This document shows, in pieces, positions 11,401 through 24,156 of a stretch of 64,000 bases of DNA; position 1 is the first letter of the stretch; every line of letters starts with the position of its first letter. The translations under genes were made by a program, and so were the position numbers. The stretch spans positions 186,001-250,000 of the forward strand of contig JAGPNK010000019.1 of the NCBI GenBank assembly GCA_020746835.1, written 5' to 3'. This DNA comes from Stachybotrys elegans. Taxonomy: Eukaryota; Ascomycota; Sordariomycetes; Hypocreales; Stachybotryaceae. The notes below the pieces were generated by a model. That model made no database searches and was not told the DNA's origin. It saw only the letters and a list, made by a program, of their open reading frames with translations.

Positions 11401-14388
11401 TGATACATCGGCCTCATGCTGCCGCAGGACGAGCTGCTGCATCGAGCCAGGGGTCTTGCGGCTTTCGACAAAGACGGTGCGCAGTATGGAGTGAGAGGCG
11501 ACAAGCCTCTGCCAGGCTTCGGCGACAGCAGATATGTCAACTCCAGACGACGAGTCGATTCGGAAAATAAACCAGCAATCATAGTTGCTGCTGGATCGGA
11601 ATTGGCTGAGCAGGAGGGACTCCTGCATCGGTGAGCAAGCAGAGGTCTTGACAGCATCGTATTCAACCTCAGATGCAGGGCTAGCTTCCGAGGTTTGGGT
11701 GGTCGAGAATAGGGAACTTTCCTTGGTCGAGCTCGATTCGTGTGATTCAAATTCATCATCCGCCAAGATGGTAGCCACGCTGGCCAGTTCGGCAATGGTT
11801 CCACGACGAACAATATCCTGTACTGTCAGAGCAATCTTGTGCCGTCTACACTCTGACACGACTTTCATTGCCGAAATAGAATCACCACCGAGGGCGAGGA
11901 AAGCGTCATCTCGGCCGATGGTATTGGGCTCAAGGTTGAGTACCTGCGACCAGACCTGCTGGAGGCGCGTTTCCATTTCATTCATCATTTGGCCTTCCCC
12001 AGGTACCGCTGCGCTTCTCTGGGAGGGGAAGAGATGCTCGCAGCCTTCGGGGGACAGGTCCTGCAGCCAGTCTTGGAGCTTGACTCGATCCAGTTTCCCG
12101 GACGCGGTTAACGGGATCGTTTTGACAATCACCCAGGCAGCAGGGACCATATATACCGGCAACCTCAGAGCCAATGACTCTTTGACCACCTCTATCAATG
12201 CAGATGCGGAAGACAGCGGTGCGGCAGAGTGACCATCGATGTCCGCAAAAGGCATCGGCCCGGCTTCTTCTGTAAGAGTGATCACAGCCGTCAGCCTCTC
12301 CTTGCATTTGCCTGACTTCGGAACGAACACAACAGCCTGTTTGATCTTCTCCACGCTAGCCGTAGTGCGCTCGACCTCGGGCAGCTCAATTCGTTGGCCT
12401 CGCAGCTTGATCATCATGTCCTTGCGTCCGCTGAACGTCAGGCTTCCATCCGAGTTGAGGCGCACCAAATCACCGGTACGGCAGAACCTGAATCCCTGGC
12501 GCGGTGCGGGAACCCAGTCGGCCTTGTCGACGAAAACATCGCGGGACTTTTCTTCGAGGCCCAGGTACGAAGATGCAGTCACCGGGCTGTACACCACTGC
12601 CTCGCCAATCGCTCCAATCGGCAGAAGACGGTTATGGTTTGCTGGATCGGCAACCCAGCACGTACCGGCGGAAAAGCCGATGTTCAAAACGTCGTCAAGC
12701 TGCCCAACGCGGTCATTGGCTGCAACGATGCCGTTTTCGGAGCTTGCGTATGCATACATCACACTCATATTCGAAGCCCATTGCTTTGCGTGCTCTTTGG
12801 CTATAGGCTCTCCCAGCAACAAGAGCGTTTTGAGGTGCTTGAAATCTTCAGGAGAATGAGCGCGAAGCAGCGAAGGTACAAGAACAGCGACATCGACCCG
12901 GGCCTTCTGCATGTAACCCGCGAGGTTGTTGGCTCTCTCATGGTCCGAAGGGATGCAGATACAGGTGCCGAATATGATGAGTGGCATGAGGACTTCGTAA
13001 ATGGCTGGGCTGAAGCTGTATGATGCAAATTGAAGGAATCGCTTGGCGTGGAAGATTTTGGAGTTCTTCATCGCACCGGAGCACACTGCTCCATGGGAAA
13101 CCGTAATACCCTTGGGCTTTCCGGTAGATCCTGAGGTGAACATAATATAGGCAATATCTTGCGGCAGAGTTGGGGGTAGGTGGAGCTCCGATGGCATGGT
13201 AGCAGTGATGCAGTCCTCGTCAAGGAGGCATGTGGTGTCGCAAAGTTTGTTGGCAATGTGTAACTTGCTGGATGTGGTGATAGCAAATTCTGCCTCGGCG
13301 CCGGCGGCAATCTGTTGCAACCTCGCCAGCGGCTGGGCTGCATCGAGAGGGACCATGATACCTCCAGCCTTGAAGATGGCCATCCAGGCGACAGGCACAA
13401 ACTTGGACTTCTCGGAGCATACCAGCACGCGATCGCCTTTGCGGACATTGAGGGCATGCAACTTGGCCGCCAGTACGTCCGAGGCCTGGTCCAGCTGACC
13501 AAACGTCAAGGTGCCATCCCATGCGTCAACAGCTATGCTGTCCGGCTGCTTGGCGGCAAACTCTTGGAATAAATGGTGAATGCAAGATGGGACGTATTCC
13601 GCCGGCGAATCATTCCATGACTCTATCTGGAGCCTCTGCTCTCGTGGCAAGAGATCGACCTCTCCATTCAAAATGTGAGGTGTGTCAGCCACACACGTTA
13701 CCGCGAGCTCAAAGACCCTAGCAAGGTTCGTAGCTTGCTTGGCCGACATGTGTTGGGGGGAATACGAGACTGAAGCTCCAAGTCCGTCGGCTGTTCCAAG
13801 GTGCACGATGATAGAAAACTATGGCCCTGATCAGCTTTCCTTGTGCCAAAACACACTATGGGCGGGAGAACGTGATTCCAGATTGTCATCAGTTGGATGG
13901 AGGGAGCGTACGCTATTTTGCAGATTCTGCAACTCATTCTCGCTGAGTGTCATGGTCGCATCGTCAATAACCAGGGTGTTGTAAGGGTTCTCAACTCCGT
14001 TGAGATTAGTCCAGTCCTCGGAGTCGGAGACAGCAAACTCGATAGAGTTTAGCAAGGCCTGATGTTCCATTTCTTCCACAACTTTGCCAATCGGCTCATC
14101 TCTTTCGAGGTTTGCCACGAATGGTGTCAGGACTATTTTCCTCTCACTACCACCAAGCGTTGTGTTTCCCTGTAAGAATGGAAACCCAACAGTGTCGCTG
14201 CCAAGGTAAACGGAGAGTACGGAAGCCCAGCCAGCATACAGACGCGATGGTCGGCTGACGTTTTGACGATTGACTTGGACTCTTTGGTGGGATCCAGTGA
14301 CTCGCACACCGTCATTCAGGGGCGGCAGACGGCAGGAGGCCTTTCCAGCCAGCACCTGGCCCCAAATGTTCGATTGTTGGTGATCCAT
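1..14388 (-). CDS. Multimodular nonribosomal peptide synthetase, N-terminal part (runs off left edge)
   Basis: Assembles a peptide on carrier domains in the cytosol. Exon 1 is 14388-13912 and exon 2 runs from 13818 without a stop to position 1. I place a 93-nt intron (donor GTACGC at 13911, acceptor CATAG ending at 13819) because the first frame stops at 13831, and splicing restores a normal condensation-domain end. In total 4765 codons are visible. Domain order is partial C, A1-T1, C-A2-T2-E, C-A3-T3-E, C-A4 (cut). Motifs seen include FTSGSTGKPKG-type A3 cores, RTGDL A7 cores, GGDS in three T domains and HHxxxDxVSW in two E domains. The gene is divergent from HR-PKS 1 at 15592, sharing a 1.2 kb promoter, which suggests co-regulation. 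No in-frame stop occurs in exon 2, so it looks intact as far as visible. The product is not recognised; the number of further modules and the release domain lie outside the window. Confidence 0.93.
2480..7110 (-). other. NRPS module 3: C-A3-T3-E
   Basis: The C domain begins at the VEDIYPCTPVQ region near 7085 and has NHALMDA at its active site; it follows an E domain, so it should accept a D-donor. A3 (about 5775-4150) has FDLSIAD and YGPSE. T3 has GGDS near 3990. A second epimerisation domain (about 3840-2520) has HHLIIDLVSW at 3409-3455. Residue 3 is therefore also predicted to be D-configured. Confidence 0.8.
7110..11660 (-). other. NRPS module 2: C-A2-T2-E
   Basis: The C domain (about 11660-10380) has SHALFDA at its active site, keeping the second His and the Asp. 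A2 (about 10370-8790) has FDIMITE, so Asp235 is present, and YGPAE. T2 has GGDS near 8600. The following domain (about 8440-7130) carries HHLVVDLVSW at 8020-8065, the signature of an epimerisation domain, so residue 2 is predicted to be presented as the D-isomer. The A2 substrate is not predicted. Confidence 0.8.
11780..13640 (-). other. NRPS module 1: atypical A1 and T1
   Basis: The A1 domain keeps the ATP-binding core (FTSGSTGKPKG near 13110) and the RTGDL and GRKD motifs. Two specificity regions are unusual. The segment aligned with GrsA 234-240 reads FSPAIYE, so the Asp that binds the substrate amino group (position 235) is Ser at 13009-13011. The A5 core, normally YGPTE, reads YASSE (12736-12756). 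In known families loss of Asp235 goes with hydroxy acids, aryl acids, beta-amino acids or other substrates lacking an alpha-amine. T1 has LGGDS around 11876-11896. What A1 loads is not deducible from sequence alone. Confidence 0.75.
13640..14388 (-). other. NRPS N-terminal partial condensation domain
   Basis: About 220 residues resemble only the C-terminal half of a condensation domain and end in the usual linker to an A domain. No HHxxxDG active site is visible before it. Truncated N-terminal C regions are common at the start of fungal NRPSs and are usually thought to be inactive. The alternative, that upstream exons supply the missing half, is not excluded, but I see no good coding sequence between 14389 and the PKS start. 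Confidence 0.6.
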
Positions 14389-15591
14389 TTCGTTTCTTTG
14401 ATTCTTTTTTTCCCCCTTGGGTGATTGTGGTATTCTGGTACGAGAACTGTGAAGAAGTAAGTTGCTCTGTTTCAGTGATAAACTTACAATATTATGCGTT
14501 CGATGCTGCCGCTATCTGTAAATTGTGTGTCAATGCTGAAGCAGCAAGATTCGATGGGTGGCAATGGGGGTGATGGTTGGTTTCAATGGCAACAAGTGAC
14601 CAATAGTCCGTCAACTGCAAAACTTAGTTTCACTTGTAGGTTATATCAAAGATGCTACTCCGTAGGGTCAGACACTATAATATCGGGAGCCAATGGTAGT
14701 GATTTACTTCGCATAATTATCCTATCCACCCTACGGCTTCACCCTGACGTTCATTGGGGTAAGCTATCTGGGCGCCGGTAGGTGAGCATGTAACGACAGG
14801 GGTGGAATTGGTATGGCGATATGGTTAATTGGGTTGGCATGCAATGTCCCTGCTTACCACGGCGATTGTGAAGCGAACCATCATTTCCTGTGGAACCTTG
14901 CACAACTCCACGTAACAAGTGTATCGATTCTGTCGCGAATCAGCTGACAGCCCAGTTGGGAATCCATTGATCAATGTCCAGTCAGGGACTGTTCTGGTTG
15001 GCAGAAACACCCCAGTCTGGCATCCTTGCCCTTGTCGTCGTTTGCCCGCGCCGTCAGCTGAGAGTCATCAAAAATGGGTCACCAAGAACCGAACCCCAAT
15101 CAAGGATGGGGCTTCACGGCACAACTCCTGGCAAGACGGGTGGAGACAAGGGTAGGTTTGGCGGTCTGGAATCATCAGCTGAGGCGGCATGCTATTGGTC
15201 CTTCGGGACAGGCACAGAGGCTCGTTTCCCAATGGCTTCATGTGTGGTCTGAAGGATTGCGACTAGTCAGTGGCTGGCACGTAAACCACCTATGGATGCA
15301 AGGATGCGAGGATGCAAGGGTGTGAATGGGAACAGCTCTGAGTTGACTTTGACATACAATAGTCGAATAAAATGCCTACGACGATGTGCTTCAATGCTTA
15401 GAAAATTACATCAACTGTCAACGCACCTTTACTCATTCGCTCTGTCGCATTCATCATCACTCTTGCGCACAGCAACCGAAATACAGCCAGCCTCCAAGCC
15501 ATTATCATCATTGGTGGCCAGCAACCTGGAATAAGAGGAAGTAGTCATCTCACTTACCTTCAACTATTACCGCCTCTTTCTCATCGTCAGA
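14389..15591. promoter_or_regulatory. Divergent promoter between NRPS and HR-PKS 1
   Basis: This 1.2 kb non-coding gap separates the two start codons and must hold both promoters. It contains three copies of the perfect palindrome TCAGCTGA (14940-14947, 15054-15061, 15175-15182), spaced 114 and 121 nt apart, and a short run of roughly 8-nt GGATGCAA/GGATGCGA repeats at about 15293-15323. Short ORFs inside it show no protein-like features. Confidence 0.7.
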
Positions 15592-18500
15592 ATGTCGACT
15601 ACTGTGCCAATCGCTGTCATTGGGCTGGGATGCCGATTCCCAGGGGATAGCTCCAACCCGGAAGCTTTGTGGGATGTTATTGCCAAAGGAAAGAGTAAGA
15701 GATGGCTCACAATCAGACCGGCTTCAGGCGGCACTAATGATCCATCTCCTCTATAGGCTGTTACTCCAAGGTCCCTAAAGAGCGTTTCAATATGGATGCG
15801 TTCCGCCATCCAAGTCACAAAATGGGCACTGCTGCACCAGAGGGCGCTCATTTCTTGACACAAAACGTGGCCGAATTTGACGCTCCTTTCTTCGGCATCT
15901 CACCTAGTGATGCTAAGGCTATGGATCCTCAGCAGCGCTTGCTGCTCGAGGTTGTTTACGAAAGCCTGGAAAATGCAGGCTTGCCCATGGAATCACTTGC
16001 GGGTAGCAATACCAGCTGCCACGTGGGTTGCTTTACACGCGACTGGTCCGATTTGATGATGCGCGATCCAGAAGCAGCCCCCAGTTATGTGCCCACCGGT
16101 ATTGGCGCCGCTATGCTATCAAACAGAGTATCGTGGTTTTTCGATTGGCACGGCCCTAGCATGACCTTGGACACAGCCTGCTCTTCCAGTCTCGTTGCTC
16201 TGGACTTGGCTTGTCAGGCGCTCTGGTCCGGTAATGCTAATGTAGCAGTGGCCGCTGGCACGAACCTACTGCTGACTCCTGATTTCTTCATGTGGTTATC
16301 CAACATGAACTTCCTTTCCAAGCATGGCAAGTCCAAGGCTTTCGATATCGATGCCAACGGCTACGGTCGTGGAGAGGGCTTTGGCGCAGTTATTTTGAAG
16401 CCACTGAGCGCTGCAATCGAAGATGGCGATTGCATCCGGGCTGTAATTCGAGGCATAGGCACGAACCAGGATGGCCATACTTCTGGCATTACCCTTCCAT
16501 CTGCCGAGGCCCAAGCTAGCCTGATTAACTCGGTTTATAGGAAAGCTGGACTTGATTTCCTGGAGACGACCTACTTGGAAGCACACGTACGTATCCCCCG
16601 TCGCCGTGTTCTATCAGGCCAGTCGCTCACTACATCACAATATAGGGAACCGGAACCGGCGCGGGCGATGGCACCGAAATGCGCGCAATTGGTATGACTT
16701 TATCCCGTAATAGGCCTCAAAACGAGGAGCTTTACGTCGGATCCATCAAGGCAAACGTACGTCTCATAGCGGCGAACAAGCCGGGCCAGTATTTCTACTG
16801 CATCTCGCGCTGAAGACTAACACTGATCGCTGCAGATTGGACATACCGAAGGTGCAGCAGGCCTGGCGGGCTTCATCAAGACCGTCTTGATGCTTGAAAA
16901 GGGTGTCATACCTGCCCACGCCAACTTGACAACGCTCAGCCCTAAGATCCCATTCAAACAGTTAGGTTTGCGCGTTCCATTGGAAACTACCCCCTGGAGA
17001 TCTCCAATCCGGCGGGCCAGCGTCAACTGTTTCGGATACGGAGGTACCAACGCTCACGTCGTCGTCGAGGATGCTGCCAGCTACCTGAAGTCTGCTGGGC
17101 TCAAGGGTCATCATAACACCGTGGGACTTGACAGTGGTCCGACTCACAGTGCCTCTACCGGGAGCAGTGACTCGGGTGTGCTCGTTGCTCCTTCGTCCCC
17201 GACCTCATCCTTCGCAACCATGTCGTCTCTGTCTTATGCTTGGAAGCCTCGTCCTCGCCTATTCGTTTTCTCCGCTCACGAGGAGTCAGCACTGCTGGCG
17301 CTCAGAGAGAAGTACGCCAGCTACCTTCGTTCTGCGACCGAGACATCCGCTACGGACCCGCATTTCTTGGATAGAATTGCCTTCTCGCTGTTCAAGCGCC
17401 GCTCTGTTCTTCCTTGGAAAGGCTATGCCGTGGCCAGCAGCTTCGATACGGCGCCGGACGAGTTTGAGTCGCGTGTTGCTGTCCCAGTGCGATCGACCGG
17501 TGCGCCCCGTATTGGGTTTGTATTCACCGGACAGGGTGCCCAGTGGGCAGGAATGGGCAAGGAGCTCATCTCTCATCCGGTTTTCGAACAATCAGTCACG
17601 GCGGCCAACGATTATCTTCAGACCAAACTCGACTGCAAATGGTCCGTTTGGGACGAACTCAACCGGGATGCATCCTCTTCTCAACTCCACTTGGCCAAGT
17701 ATTCACAGCCTATCTGCACAATCCTACAGATTGCTCTGATCGAGTTGCTGCGATCCTGGGGTGTCGAGCCTGTTGCTGTTGTTGGTCATTCGAGTGGCGA
17801 AATCGCGGCCAGCGTCTGTGCCGGTGCTCTGTCCCGCGAGCACGGCTGGAAGGTTGCTTATTGGCGTGGAAAGCTGTCATCCGAGATGAGCACCCAGTTT
17901 CCGAACTTGAAGGGCTCCATGCTTGCCGCAGGCACGTCGGAGGACAAGGCCCAAGCATACGTTCAGGGGTTGAAGAGTGGCAAAGCTGAGATTGCCTGTA
18001 TCAACTCTCCCGAGTCTGTGACCATTTCCGGAGACGAACCCGCCATTTGCGAGGTCGAGGAGAAGCTCAAGGCCGATGGCTTGTTTGCCCGGAAGCTCAC
18101 AGTCGAGAACGCCTATCACTCGTACCACATGACACATATCGCGGATGCTTACTTGTCGGAAATCACAGACTGCACCCCCAATTCGTCGGGTCAGACAGGC
18201 ATTACAATGCTATCCAGCGTTACTGGTCAGCCGCTCAACCTCGCTGAGTATGGTCCAAAGTACTGGGTCGATAACCTCACATCTCCCGTCCAGTTCAATG
18301 GTGCCCTGGCCGCTTTGCTCAAGGGCAATGGCAAGCGCCGTCGAAAGGGACATTCGACCGTTGATCTGCTGCTTGAGGTTGGGCCTCACTCGGCACTCCA
18401 GGGCCCCATCAAGCAGATCCTGGGTGCCGAGGGCTGGAAGGCCGTAAGCTATGTTTCCGTCCTGAAGCGTGGCAAAGATGCGGTAGCGGCTAGTCTTGGA

Positions 18501-21500
18501 GCAGCTGGATCGCTTTTCGCTTCAGGTGTTAAGATTGACATCAACGCTGTGAACCAGACGGACAGCTGGAGGAGCTGTTCGCTGCTCACGGATCTTCCAA
18601 CCTACTCATGGAATCACAGCAAGACGTATTGGTCTGATAATAGACTGGCCAAGGCCCATCTATTCCGAGCCCACAACCGCCAGGACCTTCTGGGAGCACC
18701 AACCGAGGACAATATGCGAGGCGACCCAGCCTGGAGACACTTCTTGCGGACATCAGAGTTGCCGTGGATTCGTGACCATAAAATCCAGTCCTCCATCCTA
18801 TATCCAGCAGCGGGCATGATCTGCATGGTGATTGAGGCAGCTCGGCAGCAGGCTCATCCTGGTAAGTCATTTTCTCGATCGATCCGTCTCTAGTGAGACT
18901 ACTTCCAAGACTCAAATCTAACCTGTATTGCTAAAGACCAGCAAATCGATTTCGTTGAGCTCCGCGATGTTCGTCTCGGTCGACCAATGATTGTCAACGA
19001 CGATGACGCCGGTCTTGAGACCAAGGTCCAGTTCCTTTCCTCGCGAACAAACGCCTTGCTTGAAGACTGGCTAGAGTTCAGAATATCGAGTGGCTCCAAT
19101 GCCGAGGAGCTGGAGATGAACTGCTGCGGTTTTGTCGCACTGAGATACAAACCCATGGCTCCCACGCGCAATTCAACGCAGGAGCGCGAGTTCGCAATTC
19201 AACGATTCGAAGATACTCTCCTGAAGAAGCAGGTTCAGTGCACTCAGCAGGTCGGCCAAGAGGAGTTTTACTCTCAGACGACGGCTCTCGGTCTAAACTA
19301 CGGCCCGGCGTTTCGGAACCTGAACGACATCCATTGCGGTGGAAGTTCTGCTCGCGGCGTGGTGCGTGTACATGATACAGCAGCACTTACACCCTCACAG
19401 TACCAAGACCCTCATTTACTTCACCCGACAACGCTCGACTGCATGTTTCAGTTGCTGTTTTCGGCCATGCGAAGTTGCAACGGGTCGCTAGAGATGGCTG
19501 CCATTCCATTCTTCATCGAGAATCTGAAGGTCTCGGGTGACTGTCCTAGTCAGCCTGGGGAGAAGCTTCCCGGTTTTGCTACTGCTGCTAGCCTGGGACT
19601 AATCGAGTACGCTGCTGACATTTCCTTTGGCAGCGAAAATGGCCAAGGTCCGAAGGTTGAGATTACTGGAATTCGCTGTCGTCGAATTGGCGATGACAGC
19701 AGCTCATCCTCGCCAGTGGTTGTCCAGGAGCGGTATGGTCAGATGCTCAGTGCTCCCGATTTGAGCCTGGCCTCATCGAGAGGGTTGTCTAATTATCTGG
19801 CATCAGTGCCAGTCGATTCTTTGGCCGAGGTAACTTCCAACTCTTTTCAAGTTCAACGTCCTTGCCATAGATATTAACCATGTCTAGGTCCTCCGGCTCA
19901 TAGTCCACAAGGAGCCCAGTGCTTCATTTATGGAGCTCCATGATAACGGGCCGTGCGTGACTTTCGAGGCACTGAACATGATGTCGGAGTCACGTCAGCA
20001 CCAGATGCGACTCACCACTTGGACTATAGCCAGTCTTGATACCAACGTTGCGGTTCAGCTTGAAGCCCACAACCAAAAGTCGGATGTCAAAGTTGCGGTG
20101 GACACCTCAGAGGATGACAGCGCATATGACGATTCCAAGTTTGACGCCGTCATTATCCGCGAGGGTAACGAAGAGAGATCCATCCAAAGAGGCATGGCAC
20201 TGCTGAAAGATTCTGGCTTTCTGTTGTTCTTGGCCCGAAATAACAGCTCGGCTCGAATTGTGAAAGATATGTGCTCCTCTGCCGGATTTGACAATCTGGT
20301 GAGCGTCGCAGTTGCAGGGCAAGGAAACCTGTTCGTGGTGTCGAGAACCAATATTCACCCACTCATCGAGACCGGAAGCTCCTTGCACCTCATTCTTCCT
20401 GATTCGCCTTCCGACAGGTGCTTGGCTTTGGCAGACAAGGTGGCGTCTAACCTTGCCGAGCATGGCCTCGAGGTAACAAGGACACAGCTCCAGCAGCTCT
20501 CCATCGACAACGTCGCCAACAGCTCTTGCGTATCCCTGTTGGAGCTGGACAATCCTCTGAACCTAATCGACAACCCAGAGCTCTTCTCCATTGTCAAAAG
20601 CCTTCAACTCCAAACCAAGAGACTGTTTTGGGTTGCCGGCTCGGGAGATCCCCATTTCAAAATTACCCAAGGTCTTTTCCGCACGGTGAGGAACGAGGAC
20701 CGCAGTCTGGATATTACATACATGGAGCTCTCCACCACCTCCTCGGACGAACTGGAGCTCAATTCATCCCTTATTGCTACAACTTTCCTTTCGGAGAGCG
20801 AGGACAAGGAATTATCTGTACGCAACGGCCTTTGCCAAGTCAGCCGCTACGCCACTGATGACGCCTTGAACTATTATGTCTCCCGCCAACAAGAAAAATC
20901 CGGCTCTCAAATGTTCCCAATTGGCAACTCAACTGCCAGTCTCAAGCTGGCGATTCGACAACCTGGACTTCTGGACTCCATGTGGTTTGTTATTGATCCA
21001 ACCTTTGCTGCTCCGCTGGGCAAAAATGAGGTGGAAATGGAGAACCGCGCCATCGGTGTCAAGTAAGTGCAGCCAAGACCCGGGAGGTTGTTGAGGCTAA
21101 CGATTGCGATGCTTAGTTTCCGAGACGTCATGACACTCATGGGGCAGCTATCAGATCCACTGTTGGGAGTGGAATGCAGCGGCATCGTTCGACGAGTAGG
21201 CTCTGGGGTGAGCAGATTCAAGCCCGGTGATAGAATTTACACCTCTTCTACTAGTTGCTTCAGGACTATTCACCGAGCACCAGAGGCACTTTGCCAGCTG
21301 ATGCCGGAGGATCTGAACTTCACCGACGCTGCAACTATTCCAATCATCTTCATCACGGCGCTGTATTGTCTGCGCGACCTGGCCAGGCTACAGCCCGGAG
21401 AAACGATCCTCATCCACTCTGCTGCGGGAGGTGTCGGCCAGGCCGCGATTCAATTGGCAAAGCACTACGGGGCCAATATTTTTGTGACTGTTGGAAGTGC

Positions 21501-23216
21501 AGCCAAGTCCAAGATCATGCAGGATGTCTACGGAATACCCAAGGACCACATTTTCAACAGTCGCGACACGTCCTTTGTTCAGGGGATCCAGCGAGTCACG
21601 TCGGGCAAGGGTGTCGACGTGGTTCTCAACTCTCTTTCGGGAGAAATGCTCCGACAGACTTGGAATTGCATCGCTCCTTGGGGACGATTCGTTGAGATTG
21701 GCATCAAGGATATCGACGATAACTCGGCACTGGAGATGCGGCCACTGAAGCGGAATGCATCATTTGCCTTCTTCAACCTCAGGGTGATGCTTGATGACTA
21801 TATCGAAAAAGCAGGCGGTCTCTTTGGCCAGGTGGCCGAGCTTGTTGCCCAAGGCGTCATCAAGCCCGTACACACTCCCACGCCCTTCCCAGTCACCGAT
21901 ATTCTGTCGGCCATCCGAATGATCCAGTCAGGTGCCCACATAGGCAAAGTCGTCATCACCATGTCCCCCACCGACATGGTTTCTGTCCACCCCACGATTG
22001 CGAACAGCGTGAGGCTCAAGGCTGACTCGACCTATGTCCTTGTCGGCGGCCTGGGTGGTTTGGGAAGGAGCATGGCTTTGCACATGGCCGACATTGGCGC
22101 AAAGAATCTGCTTATTCTGTCCCGAAGTGGACCTTTGGACCCCAAGGCGGCGCCCCTCGGACGTGAATTGAGGCTCCGTGGCGCAAGGGCCATCTTCCAT
22201 GCCTGCGATGTGTCCAATGCCAGCCAACTCAAGGCGATCCTTGATGTTGCAGCTGAGGAAGTTCCTCCAATCTCAGGAGTCATACAGACCGCCATGGTTC
22301 TTCGAGATGGGTAAGTTTTAGATCCTTTGTATTTTCCCCACGAAGCTAACACTGGTACAGAACCTTCGAGAACATGACACACAAGGACTTCCAAGAATCC
22401 GCGAAGCCCAAGGTAAATGGCACATGGAATCTTCATCAACTGCTGCCCAGAGACCTCGACTTCTTCATCATGCTCAGCTCCATTTCCGGTGTCACTGGAA
22501 ACCCTGGCCAGGCCAACTATGCAGCTGGCAACACGTTCATGGATGATCTCGCCAGTTATCGTCGCTCGCTCGGCCTTACTGCAACTAGCTTGGACTTGGG
22601 CCTGATGCTTGACGTGGGCTTCGTGGCTGAGCGCGATGGCACAAGCAATTTGAAGAAGTGGGAATCGGTTGGTCTCACCAACAAAGAGTTCCTCCACATT
22701 CTATCGTCTGCCATGCGCGGCTACCTGCCGTCTTCTGCTCCAGGAGGCCAGCCATCAGTCATGGCCAGTCAGGTTGTTACTGGTCTCGCTACTGGCGGGC
22801 ATGTGGCAGCCAACTCCTTGGATAAGCCATTTTACTTTTCAGATGCCCGCTTCAAGGAACTGGTGCGAGCCGAGCTTTCGGATAGTGATGCCCAAGCATC
22901 CGGGGATTCTGTCAAGGCATTCCGGGCTAGTCTTCAGTCTGCTACGACGCTTGCTATGGCGATTGAGACCATAGGCGAGGCGATCCGCCGCAGACTTGCG
23001 GATGTCATGAACCTTGACCCGGAAAATATCGAGTTATCAAGACCGGTGCATGCCTACGGAGTGGATTCTTTGGTGGCGGTAGAGCTTCGAAACTGGATTA
23101 TTCAGGAGATGCAGAGTAGTATCAGCCTGTTTGAGCTTCTGCAAAGCCCAAGTCTGGCCAGTCTGGCAGCCAAGGTGGCTGCTACGTGTAAGCTTCTGCC
23201 ACTGGGAATAGAGTGA
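15592..23216 (+). CDS. Highly reducing type I polyketide synthase (HR-PKS 1), KS-AT-DH-ER-KR-ACP
   Basis: Iterative synthase making a reduced polyketide acid from malonyl units. Eight exons join in frame to 2395 residues: 15592-15694, 15757-16586, 16646-16756, 16836-18861, 18937-19829, 19888-21062, 21117-22310, 22361-23216. KS (1-420) has DTACSSS, EAHGTGTG and GHTEG. AT has GHSSGE near residue 665. DH has the His of RDHKIQ near 997 and the Asp of HPTTLD near 1191. ER has HSAAGGVGQ near 1812. KR has GGLGGLG near 2021 and the catalytic Tyr of ANYAAGN near 2163. ACP has GVDSL near 2345. Between DH and ER only a structural linker is seen, with no SAM-binding glycine motif, so C-methylation by this enzyme is unlikely. 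No thioesterase is present, so release needs a partner. All catalytic residues look intact. Confidence 0.95.
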
Positions 23217-24156
23217 AAGAGCAACTGCCCAGAAGGCGGCTCTTGGTTTTTATTTAGTGTCAAAATAATATCGCAACTCCTTCTGAAATTGCTATTACCA
23301 TGTCCAAAGGCAATGTCGTCCCTATCATATTACAATTTTGAAGAGAGGTGTAATCCAGGCACGGCAAAGCAAGGGAACGCGTTTCGTATGATAGCCATAA
23401 GCCAAACAGAAAATTATCAGACCTAGTAAGAAGAATTGGCTCGATTGATGAGGAGTATCCAGCAAAGACAGCGACAAGTAAAAGGGTGACTTCTGTCTGA
23501 CCAGTAGGGATGTGTTACTGCATACAAAATAATAGATTTGCCATGCATCAACAAAGGTCCATTGCCAGGGCTAGCCAGCCTGAGGCTACCAGCTAATAAT
23601 CAGAGGCTTTCAAGTCAATATTGAATTTCCTCACTGTATTGGATTTTCTTCTTGTGTTGTCTGGTGATTGGGAGGCAACCAGATTAAAAATTGGAATTCT
23701 TACAAAAAGAAAACAACCACCGAAAACCAAAGTATAGCATATGTAATGTGTAAAGTGACCAAATTGATCGTCCGACACCTATTTATACTGTGCGCATCTT
23801 GCACAGATAATAATAAATGATAATTGTCCGTTTGTCATTTTAATTCTCTTTCAAATAATTGAAGTCATCATCTAGCTGTGTCTAGGGTAGCTTAAAAGTA
23901 CTGAGGTTGATACCCAATTAGGTCTAGCCTCTTCAACGCGCTCTTTATCCAACGACGCGACGCGAACCAGACTTCCATCATTCAGAGGCTACAGGTGAAA
24001 GAGTCCTAAGCAACAAGTCTTAAGAAAGCATGCAAAGGCAAAGTAACACCCGTTCTGTGATTGGTGCTTCATCTGACGTGTTGCAGATAGGTTGGAGCAT
24101 GCTGCCTTGGTCGCATCGAAATGGATAAGGCTACAAGTATGTGATGATCTGCCTAT
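23217..24156. other. Tail-to-tail intergenic region between the two PKS genes
   Basis: AT-rich, about 940 nt. It should contain both 3-prime ends and poly(A) signals. I see no protein-like ORF and no repeat in it. Confidence 0.7.

Noticed and set aside
1..13800. Many short ORFs on both strands could suggest that the NRPS is a pseudogene
   Set aside because: None of the short ORFs lies in the NRPS frame. That frame has no stop from 13818 to position 1 and domain motifs follow in order, so the gene is simply cut by the window edge.
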